Source: Fontibacter flavus (GTDB lineage Bacteria; Bacteroidota; Bacteroidia; Cytophagales; Cyclobacteriaceae). Taken from it: a stretch of DNA of 64,000 nucleotides. Positions 1-7,942 of the stretch are shown piece by piece. Each line of letters starts with the position of its first letter. Position 1 is the first letter of the stretch. A program made the position numbers and the translations under genes. The stretch is from the NCBI RefSeq assembly GCF_042432905.1, contig NZ_JBHLWI010000029.1, positions 1 to 64,000 of the forward strand. The letters are read 5' to 3'. The notes under the pieces were generated by a model. That model saw only the letters and a list, made by a program, of their open reading frames with translations, did not search any database and was not told the origin of the DNA.

Positions 1-98
1 TAGTCGACCAGTATTATACGTGTCAAGGAAAAAATCTAATCAAAAATCCCCAATCATGACTTTAGATTTTCAAAATCAAAAAATTGCAGCATAAAAAA

Positions 99-119
99 GG
101 CTGCCCTTTTCGGACAGCC
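99..119 (-). terminator. Rho-independent terminator of the cytochrome c operon
   Basis: On the minus strand GGCTGTCC, a short loop and GGGCAGCC form a stem with one G-U pair, followed directly by a run of T. It lies about 45 bases after the stop of the last gene of the 7.5-0.16 kb operon. Confidence 0.75.
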
Positions 120-162
120 CCTAAAATCTTTTATGAACATTAATTTTTTTCAAAATAGTCTA

Positions 163-663
163 TTACAGCTGCCTGTTTTTAAAAGCCTCCCATTTCTTCT
201 TCCAGTCTTCAGAAGACAGGTCATTATCGTAGATGTAAGCAGCAATTAATTTTATATCCGCCTCATCTACATAAATCCCAGGCATCAGGCCGAAATTTTT
301 GATCGCTCCTTTCATCTTTGCTTTTTCTTCATTAGGCTTTTCGACAAAGCTGATTATGCTATTGGTAAAATCCTCTTTAGTAACTCCCTCCTTGTAATAA
401 TGGCGACGGACCATAAACATAGGAGGGCCTAACCTGCTTGCAGGTCCACCGGTCATGTCTGGATTATGACAACTGAAACACTGCTGTGCCATCATTTTTA
501 GGGCTTTGAAATCATGTTGCTGAACATCCTGAAAGGCGATTGTTGGCACATTTTCAGGTACAATAGGAGAAGCATCTTTTGTCTGAAAGGCCAACAGGAA
601 CAATAATCCAATAGTAATTACAGCTAATCTTCCTGATGCCGGAAATATGGAATGGAGGTTCAT
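163..663 (-). CDS. Small exported cytochrome c (monoheme)
   Basis: The 166-residue protein has an N-terminal hydrophobic segment (about residues 12-27), which fits a signal peptide or membrane anchor, and one heme-binding motif CFSCH near residue 62. GLMPG near residue 126 offers a plausible axial methionine, and an AAYIYD helix typical of class I cytochromes c follows. It should carry one covalent heme in the periplasm and transfer electrons to an unknown partner. It is the last gene of a seven-gene minus-strand operon, 25 bases after a TPR gene, with a terminator just downstream. The link between a cytochrome and the ATP-grasp/decarboxylase genes upstream is unexplained. The fold is secure; the role is unknown. 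Confidence 0.85.
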   Translation of the reverse strand: MNLHSIFPASGRLAVITIGLLFLLAFQTKDASPIVPENVPTIAFQDVQQHDFKALKMMAQQCFSCHNPDMTGGPASRLGPPMFMVRRHYYKEGVTKEDFTNSIISFVEKPNEEKAKMKGAIKNFGLMPGIYVDEADIKLIAAYIYDNDLSSEDWKKKWEAFKNRQL

Positions 664-688
664 AATTTTTATTTGACAAGTGATAGGG

Positions 689-1354
689 CTATTTGATTAA
701 TTTTAAACCTTCCATGGCAGATTCATCGCCCGGATTGTTCATGAGGACTTTTTGGAACAATACTTTAGCCTCTCTTGTCTTCTGAAGGTTCAGTTTGTTC
801 CAGGCCAATAAGAGTAGTCCGTCATAGTCAAAGGGGTACAGATTGACCACTTTTTCAATGTAAGGATCGGCTTTATCATAATTGCCCCGATTGTAATAAA
901 TCAGTCCCACTCTATAATTGACCAACGAGTTTTGCGGATCGGTCTGCAGGATTTTATGGTAAATTTCAAGGATCTTGTCCCAGTCTCCCTGCATAGAAAG
1001 GGGTAAGACAAGACCCAGCTTAGGCTCGATGGCATAAGGTTTGAGATTCACGGCTTTCTTATAGTAGTCAATGGATTCCTTTAACTGTCCTCCCTGATAG
1101 CTGAGCCAACCTAGTCGAAGATTAATTTCGTAACCATCAGCCTGGTAAACAGCCTTTAGCCTATCTGCTGCAGTTTTGAAATTGCCAGTTTTTTCCAGGT
1201 CATAACTCTGCTTGAATGCATTGATGATATTGTCCTGGGCCATTGATTGACCCGCAAGCAGTATGGCAAAGACCATTAGTACATATTTCAGTGGCTTAAA
1301 GAGTATCTTATTAAGCCTTGCTGAGTAAACTGAATTTTGGATTAAAATTTCCAT
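689..1354 (-). CDS. TPR-repeat protein
   Basis: A 221-residue protein with an N-terminal hydrophobic stretch ending in a signal-peptidase-like AGQSMAQ site near residue 39, then about four tetratricopeptide repeats. Repeat landmarks include LGWLSYQGGQLKESIDYYKKA and VGLIYYNRGNYDKADPYIEK. It is probably a periplasmic scaffold or protein-interaction module. Its start overlaps the end of the upstream TPR/beta-barrel gene by 13 bases, which suggests translational coupling. The long N-terminus before the hydrophobic segment means a later start is possible. It may act with its neighbour as an outer-membrane export or assembly pair, but that is inferred from position only. Confidence 0.8.
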   Translation of the reverse strand: MEILIQNSVYSARLNKILFKPLKYVLMVFAILLAGQSMAQDNIINAFKQSYDLEKTGNFKTAADRLKAVYQADGYEINLRLGWLSYQGGQLKESIDYYKKAVNLKPYAIEPKLGLVLPLSMQGDWDKILEIYHKILQTDPQNSLVNYRVGLIYYNRGNYDKADPYIEKVVNLYPFDYDGLLLLAWNKLNLQKTREAKVLFQKVLMNNPGDESAMEGLKLIK

Positions 1355-2697
1355 GATGAGATCGCGGTTATGGAATGGATTTGATATTTCTTTTGATTAA
1401 AGTCTTCTCCAGTAAAAGGTACTTGAATAAACTGACTTTGATTATTCATATAAGTATAATCCAAGGTCAATGACCATTTAGGTGCGGGAAGGAATATCAA
1501 TCTTCCCCCCAACCTTTGCTTGACAATGTCCATGCGGTTAAAGATGACAAGGCCATCTTTTAGAAAGAAATTGTCCATTTCTCCAAAGGTGCCATAAGCT
1601 TCAGCCCAAAGCCAATTACTTACTTTTACCCCAATTTGCTGATCTACAAGGGTTCTGTTAATGACATTTCCATCCCTAAAGTCTTGATTTTGGTGGGAGG
1701 CAGTGGTGATGGTATATAGATTGAGATTTCCTAAGGGATACAGGGTCAGCCTCAGATCTGTCTGGTTCTGTATGAAATCAGCGACAGTTCCCCGATAATA
1801 GGCAGCACCCACAGTGATGAAGTCAAACCTTTTGTATAGTGAAGCAAAAGCAACCAGATCATTATTGATGACCCGCGAAGGTATAGATCGGATGGTCGGC
1901 CTTCCAGGTGATCCACTGACTACTTGCGTAATTGTCTCAAAACTGGAATTGATGAAGTGAATCCCCCCAGATAGGGTCAGACCTTTTGCAACAAGTAAAT
2001 TGGCTGCTGCATAATATTGGTGCAGGTTAGAAGGGAAATCATTTTCTGTAATTGCTTCACTAGAGGCTTGAATATACCTGAGATGGCTGACCTGTAGGTT
2101 GGAATAGCCATGGTAAAAGGACAACCTTGGTGAAAGATGATGTTGCAGCCCAAGGAAAAAATAGTGGTGCTGTCGGGGAATGAATTGGGTGCCATCTCTG
2201 TCTAAAGGGACATCTGAAGTGAAATTGTCCAAGATACTGGGGTCAGCAATGCCTGTGTAATTATAGGCAAGATCAATTCCTTCTACAAAACTCCACTGAT
2301 CAGTTGCTGTTTTTCTTTGAAGGGATGGCGGAAATCTGGAGGCCAGTACCTTGGCATCTGCCTGCCTCCCGGAAAATAAATAGGCAAAGTAAAGATACTC
2401 TTTGACATAGTCTTCAGCATCGTTCATCTGATGTGCATTATCAAAATGTCGCACAGCCAAATGGTAATTTTGTTTTTCATAATAGGCAATTCCCAATCTG
2501 ACCCTTAGGTAATAATAATCCATGCCCTGATCCAATGCTTTATTGGCTTCGGTAATCAGCCCGTCCCAGTTTTTTTGCTGGTAAAGTTCATAGGTAAGTC
2601 TATCCACTTCGGGTAAGCTTTTGGGACTTTGGGCATAAACGATATTTGGCCAGGTGAGCATCAACACGATGCCCATGGCTAAGATGCTTCTATCCAT
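1342..2697 (-). CDS. TPR domain plus C-terminal outer-membrane beta-barrel protein
   Basis: A 451-residue exported protein (signal peptide ending near ...NIVYAQ, residue 23). The N-terminal 120 residues carry TPR-like helices (LGIAYYEKQNYHLAVRHFDNA). The remaining ~300 residues show alternating aromatic/polar strands (HHYFFLGLQHHLSPRLSFYHGYS) and end in SSWKF, typical of outer-membrane beta-barrels closed by a terminal aromatic residue. Such TPR-barrel proteins resemble porin/export components of exopolysaccharide systems (compare YaiO/BcsC-type architectures). The gene overlaps the urea-transporter fusion gene by 19 bases and the downstream TPR gene by 13, so co-translation is likely. The substrate is unknown. 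Confidence 0.75.
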   Translation of the reverse strand: MDRSILAMGIVLMLTWPNIVYAQSPKSLPEVDRLTYELYQQKNWDGLITEANKALDQGMDYYYLRVRLGIAYYEKQNYHLAVRHFDNAHQMNDAEDYVKEYLYFAYLFSGRQADAKVLASRFPPSLQRKTATDQWSFVEGIDLAYNYTGIADPSILDNFTSDVPLDRDGTQFIPRQHHYFFLGLQHHLSPRLSFYHGYSNLQVSHLRYIQASSEAITENDFPSNLHQYYAAANLLVAKGLTLSGGIHFINSSFETITQVVSGSPGRPTIRSIPSRVINNDLVAFASLYKRFDFITVGAAYYRGTVADFIQNQTDLRLTLYPLGNLNLYTITTASHQNQDFRDGNVINRTLVDQQIGVKVSNWLWAEAYGTFGEMDNFFLKDGLVIFNRMDIVKQRLGGRLIFLPAPKWSLTLDYTYMNNQSQFIQVPFTGEDFNQKKYQIHSITAISSWKF

Positions 2698-4859
2698 GAT
2701 AATTCATTTTTTGAATGTTTGGATTGAAAATGAAATCTTTTGATTCCAGTATTATCAATGAAGAATTCAAAGGAAGCGGTATCCAAGGTCCTGCCAAAGG
2801 CAGTTTTTCGGACTTCTCCTTTTAATTCAAGGGGCTTGAGCGAAAGTCCCTTCCCTTTTTCGGGATAGCGTAAGCGGTATTCCCCTTTGAGGTATAGATA
2901 GAATGGGGCAGCAAAATCCTGAAGGAATATTTTCTTAGGATGGAATACCATATGCAAAGGATAGCTGTCGCTTATTTCAAGTCCATTGGTAAAGCCAAAG
3001 CTTATTTTGAATGCCGCCAAATAGAATTGGTACAGCATGGACCTTCTATCGCCTTCAAAATGGGTGAAATGTAACATAGCCTCATCCAGTTTGAAATAGG
3101 CTTTTGCTCTGGAGTTTTCACATTCCAGATATCTGTTGAGCAAATAATCTCTTTTTACCTGCCAAGTGATTTCTTCGTTGTTAGTGGTTTTGAATTTAAG
3201 CTGGTCACCGATGACAAAGGAAAATGCTTTTTTCAGGCTGCTATGTGGAGAGAGAGAGGAAACCAAAGCACCCATAGGTGGATTGGCCACAGATTTTAAT
3301 GATTCCATACCTTGATATCTCATCCAAACATCAGAAATCGGATAATCTATTGTTTTAGATCCCAAGTAAGGAGTTGCCTGCAATTGAAAATGCAGGTGAG
3401 GGTAGGGGGAGTTACCGGAATTGCCCAGTCGGGCTATAATATCCCCTTTTGTCACTTTTTCTCCTTTTTTTGGAAGAATGCTTTCCTTTTTGAGGTGGCT
3501 TAATTTGCTGTAAAGAAATTCTGCATGCTTGATGATGATCGTGTTTCCCCAATTCTTTTCCAGATTTCTGGTTCCGATAGGGTTATCATCGATATCATTG
3601 ACGACCTCTTCTACGATTCCGTCCGAAGGGGCGAGGATATTTTTGTCATAACAGTAATAGTCTGAAGCATAGTCTCCTTCATTTTTATAGGTTTTGCCCT
3701 CTTCATCTTTTATTTCAAAATCCCAGGCATGTTTCCAGTCATCCTTATGGGTGTAGGGCCCATTATGTCCTTGCGTCACTGTCCATTCACCAAAGAAGGG
3801 AAGATAGATAGGGATAGGACTGTCCTTGCCAAAACGCTCCATGAAATTGCTGAATTGGTACAGGTTTTTTTCCGGTGAGTTTTGCTGCCAGAAAATGGTG
3901 CTCAATCCAATCCTGTTGTCCATTCTGAACTTCAAGCCATACAGGATGGTCAGCACCGCAAGGTTGAAGGGAAAGGAGTGCACAGGCAGATAGAAAATGT
4001 TCAATATTTCCTGCAGAGAGATGCTTAAAACGGTCAGCATGGGGATGATGACCAATAAACTCAAATAGGAACTTTTGTTGGGGATGATAAAGAAACCTCC
4101 CAAAGCTATCGCAGTAAGGATGAAGTTGAAGCCGATATAACTGTATGAGATTTCCGTAAAAGGAACACCCAGTAGGATGTAGAAAAGATAGGCAATGTAA
4201 AAGCCTATCAACGAAAGAGTAAATCCAATCCTGGAATAGATCAGGAGTCCTATGGCAGCAAATACCCCGGCAAACACATTTTGCTGGAAGAAAATGGCTC
4301 CAAGGGATAAAAAATAGGTTTTCAGAGAAGAAGGAAATGGGAATTGGTTCCACCATTCATACATTTGGACCAATTTGGTTCCACCTAAAAGGTACAGCTC
4401 ATTGAGTACATAAATGCCCCTTTCGCTCAGACCGAGGGCCTCAAATTGACGGGAAGCCAGCCTTAGCAGCCAAAAGACCGAGATAAATGGCAAGCTCAGG
4501 AAAGGTAGGCCATATTTTCCCAGAATTCCTTCAAAGGCAAGGGAAACAAATAGGGTCAGAACCCCTGAAATGATGATCAAAAAAAGTAATAAGGGCCCAG
4601 GCTGAAAGTAAATGGCCAAACCTACCCCCACAAGCAGCGAATTGAATCCATAGAATCCCTGACGGATATTGAATTCATTGAGCCCAATGAAATATCCTGT
4701 CAGGAGTGCCGTGGATACAGATATCAATCCATAAAGTCCCACATAGAAATCCACAAAAGTCAATAGGAGAAGGATAATTCCAAACCATTTGTTGTTGGAA
4801 AAGAAAACCTGCGCGTAACTATTTAACAGGGCCTGTGGATACCATTCGAACTTTTTCAT
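2679..4859 (-). CDS. Urea-transporter domain fused to M23-family peptidase domain
   Basis: A 726-residue fusion. Residues ~1-310 form a multi-span membrane domain resembling the urea transporter (SLC14/UT) family: an LNSYAQVFFSNN opening, ~10 hydrophobic helices, and the repeated motif GFYGFNSLLVGVG / YIGFNFILTAIALGG. Residues ~340-540 are LytM/M23-like, with a HAWDFE metal site, APSDGIVEEV and the diagnostic HLHFQLQ. The remaining ~180 residues are a soluble tail rich in beta-strand patterns. The first metal site reads H-x2-D rather than the usual H-x3-D of M23 peptidases, so activity is uncertain. UT channels pass urea or small amides; M23 enzymes cut peptidoglycan cross-links. The fusion and its neighbours suggest a wall-associated uptake or export step, but that is inference. 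Confidence 0.8.
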   Translation of the reverse strand: MKKFEWYPQALLNSYAQVFFSNNKWFGIILLLLTFVDFYVGLYGLISVSTALLTGYFIGLNEFNIRQGFYGFNSLLVGVGLAIYFQPGPLLLFLIIISGVLTLFVSLAFEGILGKYGLPFLSLPFISVFWLLRLASRQFEALGLSERGIYVLNELYLLGGTKLVQMYEWWNQFPFPSSLKTYFLSLGAIFFQQNVFAGVFAAIGLLIYSRIGFTLSLIGFYIAYLFYILLGVPFTEISYSYIGFNFILTAIALGGFFIIPNKSSYLSLLVIIPMLTVLSISLQEILNIFYLPVHSFPFNLAVLTILYGLKFRMDNRIGLSTIFWQQNSPEKNLYQFSNFMERFGKDSPIPIYLPFFGEWTVTQGHNGPYTHKDDWKHAWDFEIKDEEGKTYKNEGDYASDYYCYDKNILAPSDGIVEEVVNDIDDNPIGTRNLEKNWGNTIIIKHAEFLYSKLSHLKKESILPKKGEKVTKGDIIARLGNSGNSPYPHLHFQLQATPYLGSKTIDYPISDVWMRYQGMESLKSVANPPMGALVSSLSPHSSLKKAFSFVIGDQLKFKTTNNEEITWQVKRDYLLNRYLECENSRAKAYFKLDEAMLHFTHFEGDRRSMLYQFYLAAFKISFGFTNGLEISDSYPLHMVFHPKKIFLQDFAAPFYLYLKGEYRLRYPEKGKGLSLKPLELKGEVRKTAFGRTLDTASFEFFIDNTGIKRFHFQSKHSKNELSWIEAS

Positions 4860-4876
4860 GGATCTGGGCAGTCTTA

Positions 4877-6235
4877 TTATAGATTGAAACTTTGGAGGTA
4901 CTCAGGTATTATTTCCTGGGCATTGATGGTTTCCAAGGTTTCCTGTTTTCTGATCAGATGGGACTTTCCTTCCTTGTCCAGGAGAATGATGTTTGGACGC
5001 ATATTGATGAATTGAAGCCATTGGGTATTGTTGTAAGCTCCAACACGTCTAACGACGTAATGATCTCCTTTTTTCAAAAGGGGAAACATCACATTGCCCC
5101 GGATGACATCAATATTCATACACAACGGACCATAGATGGTTGTGTCCTCTGTCTGTTCGGATATAGGTTCAATGGGACGGATGTCATGCTCATACCAAAA
5201 TGCCGTAAAGAGCAGATTGACCCCCGCATCTATGATGGTGGCCCTTCTGCCGTCAGACAAGCGCTTATTGGCAAGCACTGTTCCGGCCAGATAACCGGCT
5301 TCATCAATCAAGGCCCTGCCGGTCTCCAATATCAGCATGGGGAGATGTTCCGGTTTGATTTCAGAACTCATCAGCGCTGAGGTGATAGCCTCTGCAAAAT
5401 CATCAAATGAAGGAGCGGTATCAGAACCAGGATAATAGGCACCTCGGAGCGTGTTTTTAGATGCAAAGCCCCCACCTAAATCTATGTATTGCAGTGCATG
5501 GCCATGTTTTTTCTCTAGACTGACTGCCAACTGCGCCAATTTGGAGGCAGCAATCCGATAGGCCTCTGTGGTCATCATATAAGTGCCGATGTGGGTATGC
5601 AAACCGATCAGGTCCAGATTTTTTGCTGCCATGATGCGGTTCAGGGCATCCCAGGCTTCTCCGTTTTCAAAGTTGAAGCCAAACCTGTCCCATTTGGGAT
5701 ATACCCCCACATCCATATTCACACGGATAGCAACTTTGGGTCTTTCTTTAAGCTCTTTGGAAAGATGGATGATGTCATAGAGTTCATCGAAATGGTCTAT
5801 ATGTATCAAAGAACTGTTTTGAATAGCTTTTCGCAAATCCTCAATACTTTTGTCGGGTCCATTGAATATGATCATTTCACCAGGGACTCCATTGGCCAGG
5901 GCTTTGTCATATTCAAAACCTGAGACTACCTCTGCCCATGCGCCTTCCTGATGGAAGATGTTGCATATAGCATTGAGGTAATTGGTTTTATAGGACCATG
6001 CAAACTGTACGTTCGGATACCGGGAACTGAAGGCTCTGTAGGCTTCTTTGTACGTTCGGCGGATGGTAGCTTCAGATAAAATGAATAGGGGAGAACCAAA
6101 TTCATTGATCAGCGATTTAATAGAAACACCATCTATATGGGATATGGGATCCAGTTTTCTCGCCATGCCGTATTTGCTTGGCAGACCGGCATTGAGTCTT
6201 TGGATGATGGGTCTTTCAAAAGTTAACTTTTCCAT
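4877..6235 (-). CDS. Fold-III PLP-dependent decarboxylase (diaminopimelate/ornithine decarboxylase-like)
   Basis: A 452-residue protein of the alanine-racemase-fold decarboxylase family. Visible landmarks are FAWSYKTNYL (PLP-binding lysine), HTHIGTY (phosphate contact), DLGGGFAS (glycine-rich loop), ETGRALI (equivalent of the EPGR motif) and GPLCMNIDVI (the catalytic Cys/Asp region from the partner subunit). Length matches DapDC enzymes, but the N-terminal ~40 residues are extra and it sits in an operon with ATP-grasp and PqqD-like genes rather than lysine genes. It probably decarboxylates an amino acid or an amino-acid conjugate made by the neighbouring ligase. The exact substrate cannot be read from sequence. 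Confidence 0.85.
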   Translation of the reverse strand: MEKLTFERPIIQRLNAGLPSKYGMARKLDPISHIDGVSIKSLINEFGSPLFILSEATIRRTYKEAYRAFSSRYPNVQFAWSYKTNYLNAICNIFHQEGAWAEVVSGFEYDKALANGVPGEMIIFNGPDKSIEDLRKAIQNSSLIHIDHFDELYDIIHLSKELKERPKVAIRVNMDVGVYPKWDRFGFNFENGEAWDALNRIMAAKNLDLIGLHTHIGTYMMTTEAYRIAASKLAQLAVSLEKKHGHALQYIDLGGGFASKNTLRGAYYPGSDTAPSFDDFAEAITSALMSSEIKPEHLPMLILETGRALIDEAGYLAGTVLANKRLSDGRRATIIDAGVNLLFTAFWYEHDIRPIEPISEQTEDTTIYGPLCMNIDVIRGNVMFPLLKKGDHYVVRRVGAYNNTQWLQFINMRPNIILLDKEGKSHLIRKQETLETINAQEIIPEYLQSFNL

Positions 6236-6250
6236 GGCTTTAGGGATTTT

Positions 6251-7291
6251 TTATAGTTCGCCTTTGGTGGCCAGTTGTTCAAATTCATGTAAGTCAGTAA
6301 TCATATCATAAGAGTATCGGATAAACATTTTTCCGACCTCATAACCTTTAAAAGGTTCTACTTCTTCACCCATGGCCAATCTGACCAGTGCTTCAGGAAG
6401 ATTCTGTCCAGCTGCTACGGCCAAGTATACCCATGCAGGCAACCGGGGATTGATTTCGATCAAGTAAAGTTCATTTTTGGCTGTCCGGATTAATTCCAGT
6501 TCCATGCCTCCTCTCCATTGGGTCTGGGAAATGATTTTGTCGGTCAGCTTCATCATCGAGGGATCTTCCAAGGTGATGCCTCCCCAGGCCTTTCCTTTGT
6601 CTGTAATGTAGGTTTTGCGCATGGGAACAGCGCCGATTGTATTGCCTTTACCATCTCCTAGTGCGATGACATTGACCTCTGTGCCTTTTACAAATTCCTG
6701 AATCACTATGGGTAGTCCCCACTTTGCAGCGATTTTATTGAAGTACAGGGAAACCTGGTCCAGATCATAGGCGATGTAGGCATCGTAAAATTTACCTTTG
6801 ACGACAACAGGAAATTCAAACTTGTCTTTATGCAGTACAAAATCCTGGACACTGGTGATGGCTTCGCTATAGGGAACATTGACCCCGTACTTTTTACCAT
6901 ATTCAGGAAGGTTGGACTTATGCCTTTCTTCAAATTGCTTGATTGTGGGCAGAAAGGTATTGATGCCCATTTCCTGAAGGACTTTTTCAGATTTCATAAA
7001 AGTGAAAAGCTCCGAGTCAAAATTGGGAATCAGGACATCAATCTGTTCTTTTTCATGGATATACCTTAGACGCTCAAGTAGCGGCTCGACCCCATCAGAA
7101 GGGTAAGGTACTTTGTAGGTTTTGTCTACCAATTCATGCATATAAGCTCCTGGTTCAAGATTTTCATAAGCCAGGCCTATGATCCTTGCATCCAGGATTT
7201 TAGAGTCCCGGATTCCACGGATCACGGGAATTCCAGGGCCTGGGCTGTCAATATTGTTCAGTCCGGATAGGGCAATTGTGAGCTTAGCCAT
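6251..7291 (-). CDS. ATP-grasp ligase (PylC/carbamoyl-phosphate-synthase-like)
   Basis: A 346-residue ATP-grasp enzyme. The N-terminal Rossmann-like preATP domain begins LTIALSGLNNIDSPGPG. Central strands FPVVVKGKFYDAYIAYDLD and VIQEFVKGTEVNVIALGD bind ATP, and MELELIRTAKNELYLIEINPRLPAW carries the metal-binding ELEL...EINPR residues. Such enzymes form an acyl-phosphate and then an amide or similar bond. It overlaps the upstream PqqD-like gene by 8 bases and lies 16 bases before the decarboxylase gene, so the three are likely one biosynthetic unit. The ligation substrates are unknown; a peptide, amino acid or polyamine is possible. Confidence 0.85.
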   Translation of the reverse strand: MAKLTIALSGLNNIDSPGPGIPVIRGIRDSKILDARIIGLAYENLEPGAYMHELVDKTYKVPYPSDGVEPLLERLRYIHEKEQIDVLIPNFDSELFTFMKSEKVLQEMGINTFLPTIKQFEERHKSNLPEYGKKYGVNVPYSEAITSVQDFVLHKDKFEFPVVVKGKFYDAYIAYDLDQVSLYFNKIAAKWGLPIVIQEFVKGTEVNVIALGDGKGNTIGAVPMRKTYITDKGKAWGGITLEDPSMMKLTDKIISQTQWRGGMELELIRTAKNELYLIEINPRLPAWVYLAVAAGQNLPEALVRLAMGEEVEPFKGYEVGKMFIRYSYDMITDLHEFEQLATKGEL

Positions 7292-7541
7292 TGTTTTCAG
7301 ATTCGGTTAGATTGAACTGCTTTAGGGTCGCAATAAAATCGTAGAAATACCTGTCAAACGTTTCCTGATCGACCTCGTACTTTTCCAATATGGCCTGTGA
7401 GACTTCTTGATGGGTATGGTCATTTTTGATGAGCTGAATGATTTCCAGACCTATGGGATTTAAAGAGAAGGATTCTCCCGACATGGGGTCAAAGACAAAC
7501 CCCGAATCACTGATGGCGATATTTTTTTTGATTTTCAACAT
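7284..7541 (-). CDS. PqqD-like small protein
   Basis: An 85-residue protein matching the PqqD/RRE-like fold: a short beta-hairpin (GFVFDPMSGESFSLNPIG) followed by helices (EIIQLIKN...SQAILEKYEVDQETFDRYFYDF). PqqD-family proteins bind precursor peptides and deliver them to modifying enzymes in RiPP pathways, and some partner ATP-grasp enzymes. Here it is the first gene of the operon and overlaps the ATP-grasp gene by 8 bases. No obvious precursor-peptide gene is visible upstream, so either the target is encoded elsewhere or the domain acts on another carrier. Family assignment is by pattern only. Confidence 0.75.
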   Translation of the reverse strand: MLKIKKNIAISDSGFVFDPMSGESFSLNPIGLEIIQLIKNDHTHQEVSQAILEKYEVDQETFDRYFYDFIATLKQFNLTESENNG

Positions 7542-7550
7542 GGCTATAGG

Positions 7551-7589
7551 AGTTGTAATTGTTGCGTTTATTTTAAGAAAGTTACAACT
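7551..7589 (-). promoter_or_regulatory. Inverted repeat in the leader of the PqqD/ATP-grasp operon
   Basis: AGTTGTAA at 7551-7558 and TTACAACT at 7582-7589 are perfect inverted copies 23 bases apart, starting 10 bases upstream of the operon's first ATG. On the minus strand the distal arm leads into TAACTTTC, one mismatch from the Bacteroidota -7 element TAnnTTTG. This could be an operator or an mRNA leader hairpin. Confidence 0.4.
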
Positions 7590-7652
7590 TCTATTTAAGC
7601 CTTTTTATGACTTTTGTCACTTGATTGAGTGAATCTATCGGGTTCAAAGTTT

Positions 7653-7692
7653 TTGGTGTCAAGGTTGAAAAATTGGTGTCAAGGTTGAAAAA
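7653..7692. repeat. 20-bp perfect tandem duplication
   Basis: The unit TTGGTGTCAAGGTTGAAAAA occurs twice head to tail (7653-7672 and 7673-7692). Only two copies are present. It may be a recent slippage duplication or part of a dispersed intergenic repeat. Confidence 0.85.
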
Positions 7693-7734
7693 TCATTAGT
7701 AAGTCATTTTTCGGTACTTGATAGAACCTTAAAG

Positions 7735-7763
7735 ACCTTTGGGGCTTTGAGAACCCCAAAGGT
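7735..7763. repeat. ACCTTTGGGG hairpin, copy 1
   Basis: ACCTTTGGGG (7735-7744) pairs perfectly with CCCCAAAGGT (7754-7763) across a 9-base loop. A near-identical hairpin lies 160 bases away. The element looks like a dispersed palindromic repeat and could work as a terminator in either direction. Confidence 0.65.
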
Positions 7764-7902
7764 TTTCAATTATTTCACAGAATGAAGGCAAAGAGATTCG
7801 CAATGACTGCAATGCGGCTTTTTAATTTTAATTAATGAATTTTCCGCGACCCTTGCTTTACCGCTGCGACCACCGCGAGTATCTAAGATTTCCAATATCT
7901 AT

Positions 7903-7934
7903 GACCTTCGGGGTTCTTGAAAACCCCAAAGGTC
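7903..7934 (-). terminator. ACCTTTGGGG-type hairpin, copy 2, after the RND operon
   Basis: GACCTTCGGGGTT (7903-7915) pairs with AACCCCAAAGGTC (7922-7934) with one mismatch. It sits 9 bases beyond the stop of the RND transporter gene and probably terminates that operon, although no long T-run follows. It is a sequence relative of the hairpin at 7735-7763. Confidence 0.55.
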
Positions 7935-7942
7935 AAAATTCT

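Larger units (their letters stand above)
7542..7942. other. 401-bp intergenic region with repeats and hairpins
   Basis: No convincing gene is seen. The part next to the PqqD-like gene holds its 5' leader with an inverted repeat (7551-7589). The middle has a 20-bp tandem duplication (7653-7692). The side next to the RND gene carries two related hairpins (7735-7763 and 7903-7934) that probably end or buffer transcription of the efflux operon. Confidence 0.6.

Noticed and set aside
4892..5380. 162-codon plus-strand frame opposite the PLP decarboxylase
   Set aside because: It is fully antisense to a well-supported enzyme gene, and its protein shows no family pattern.
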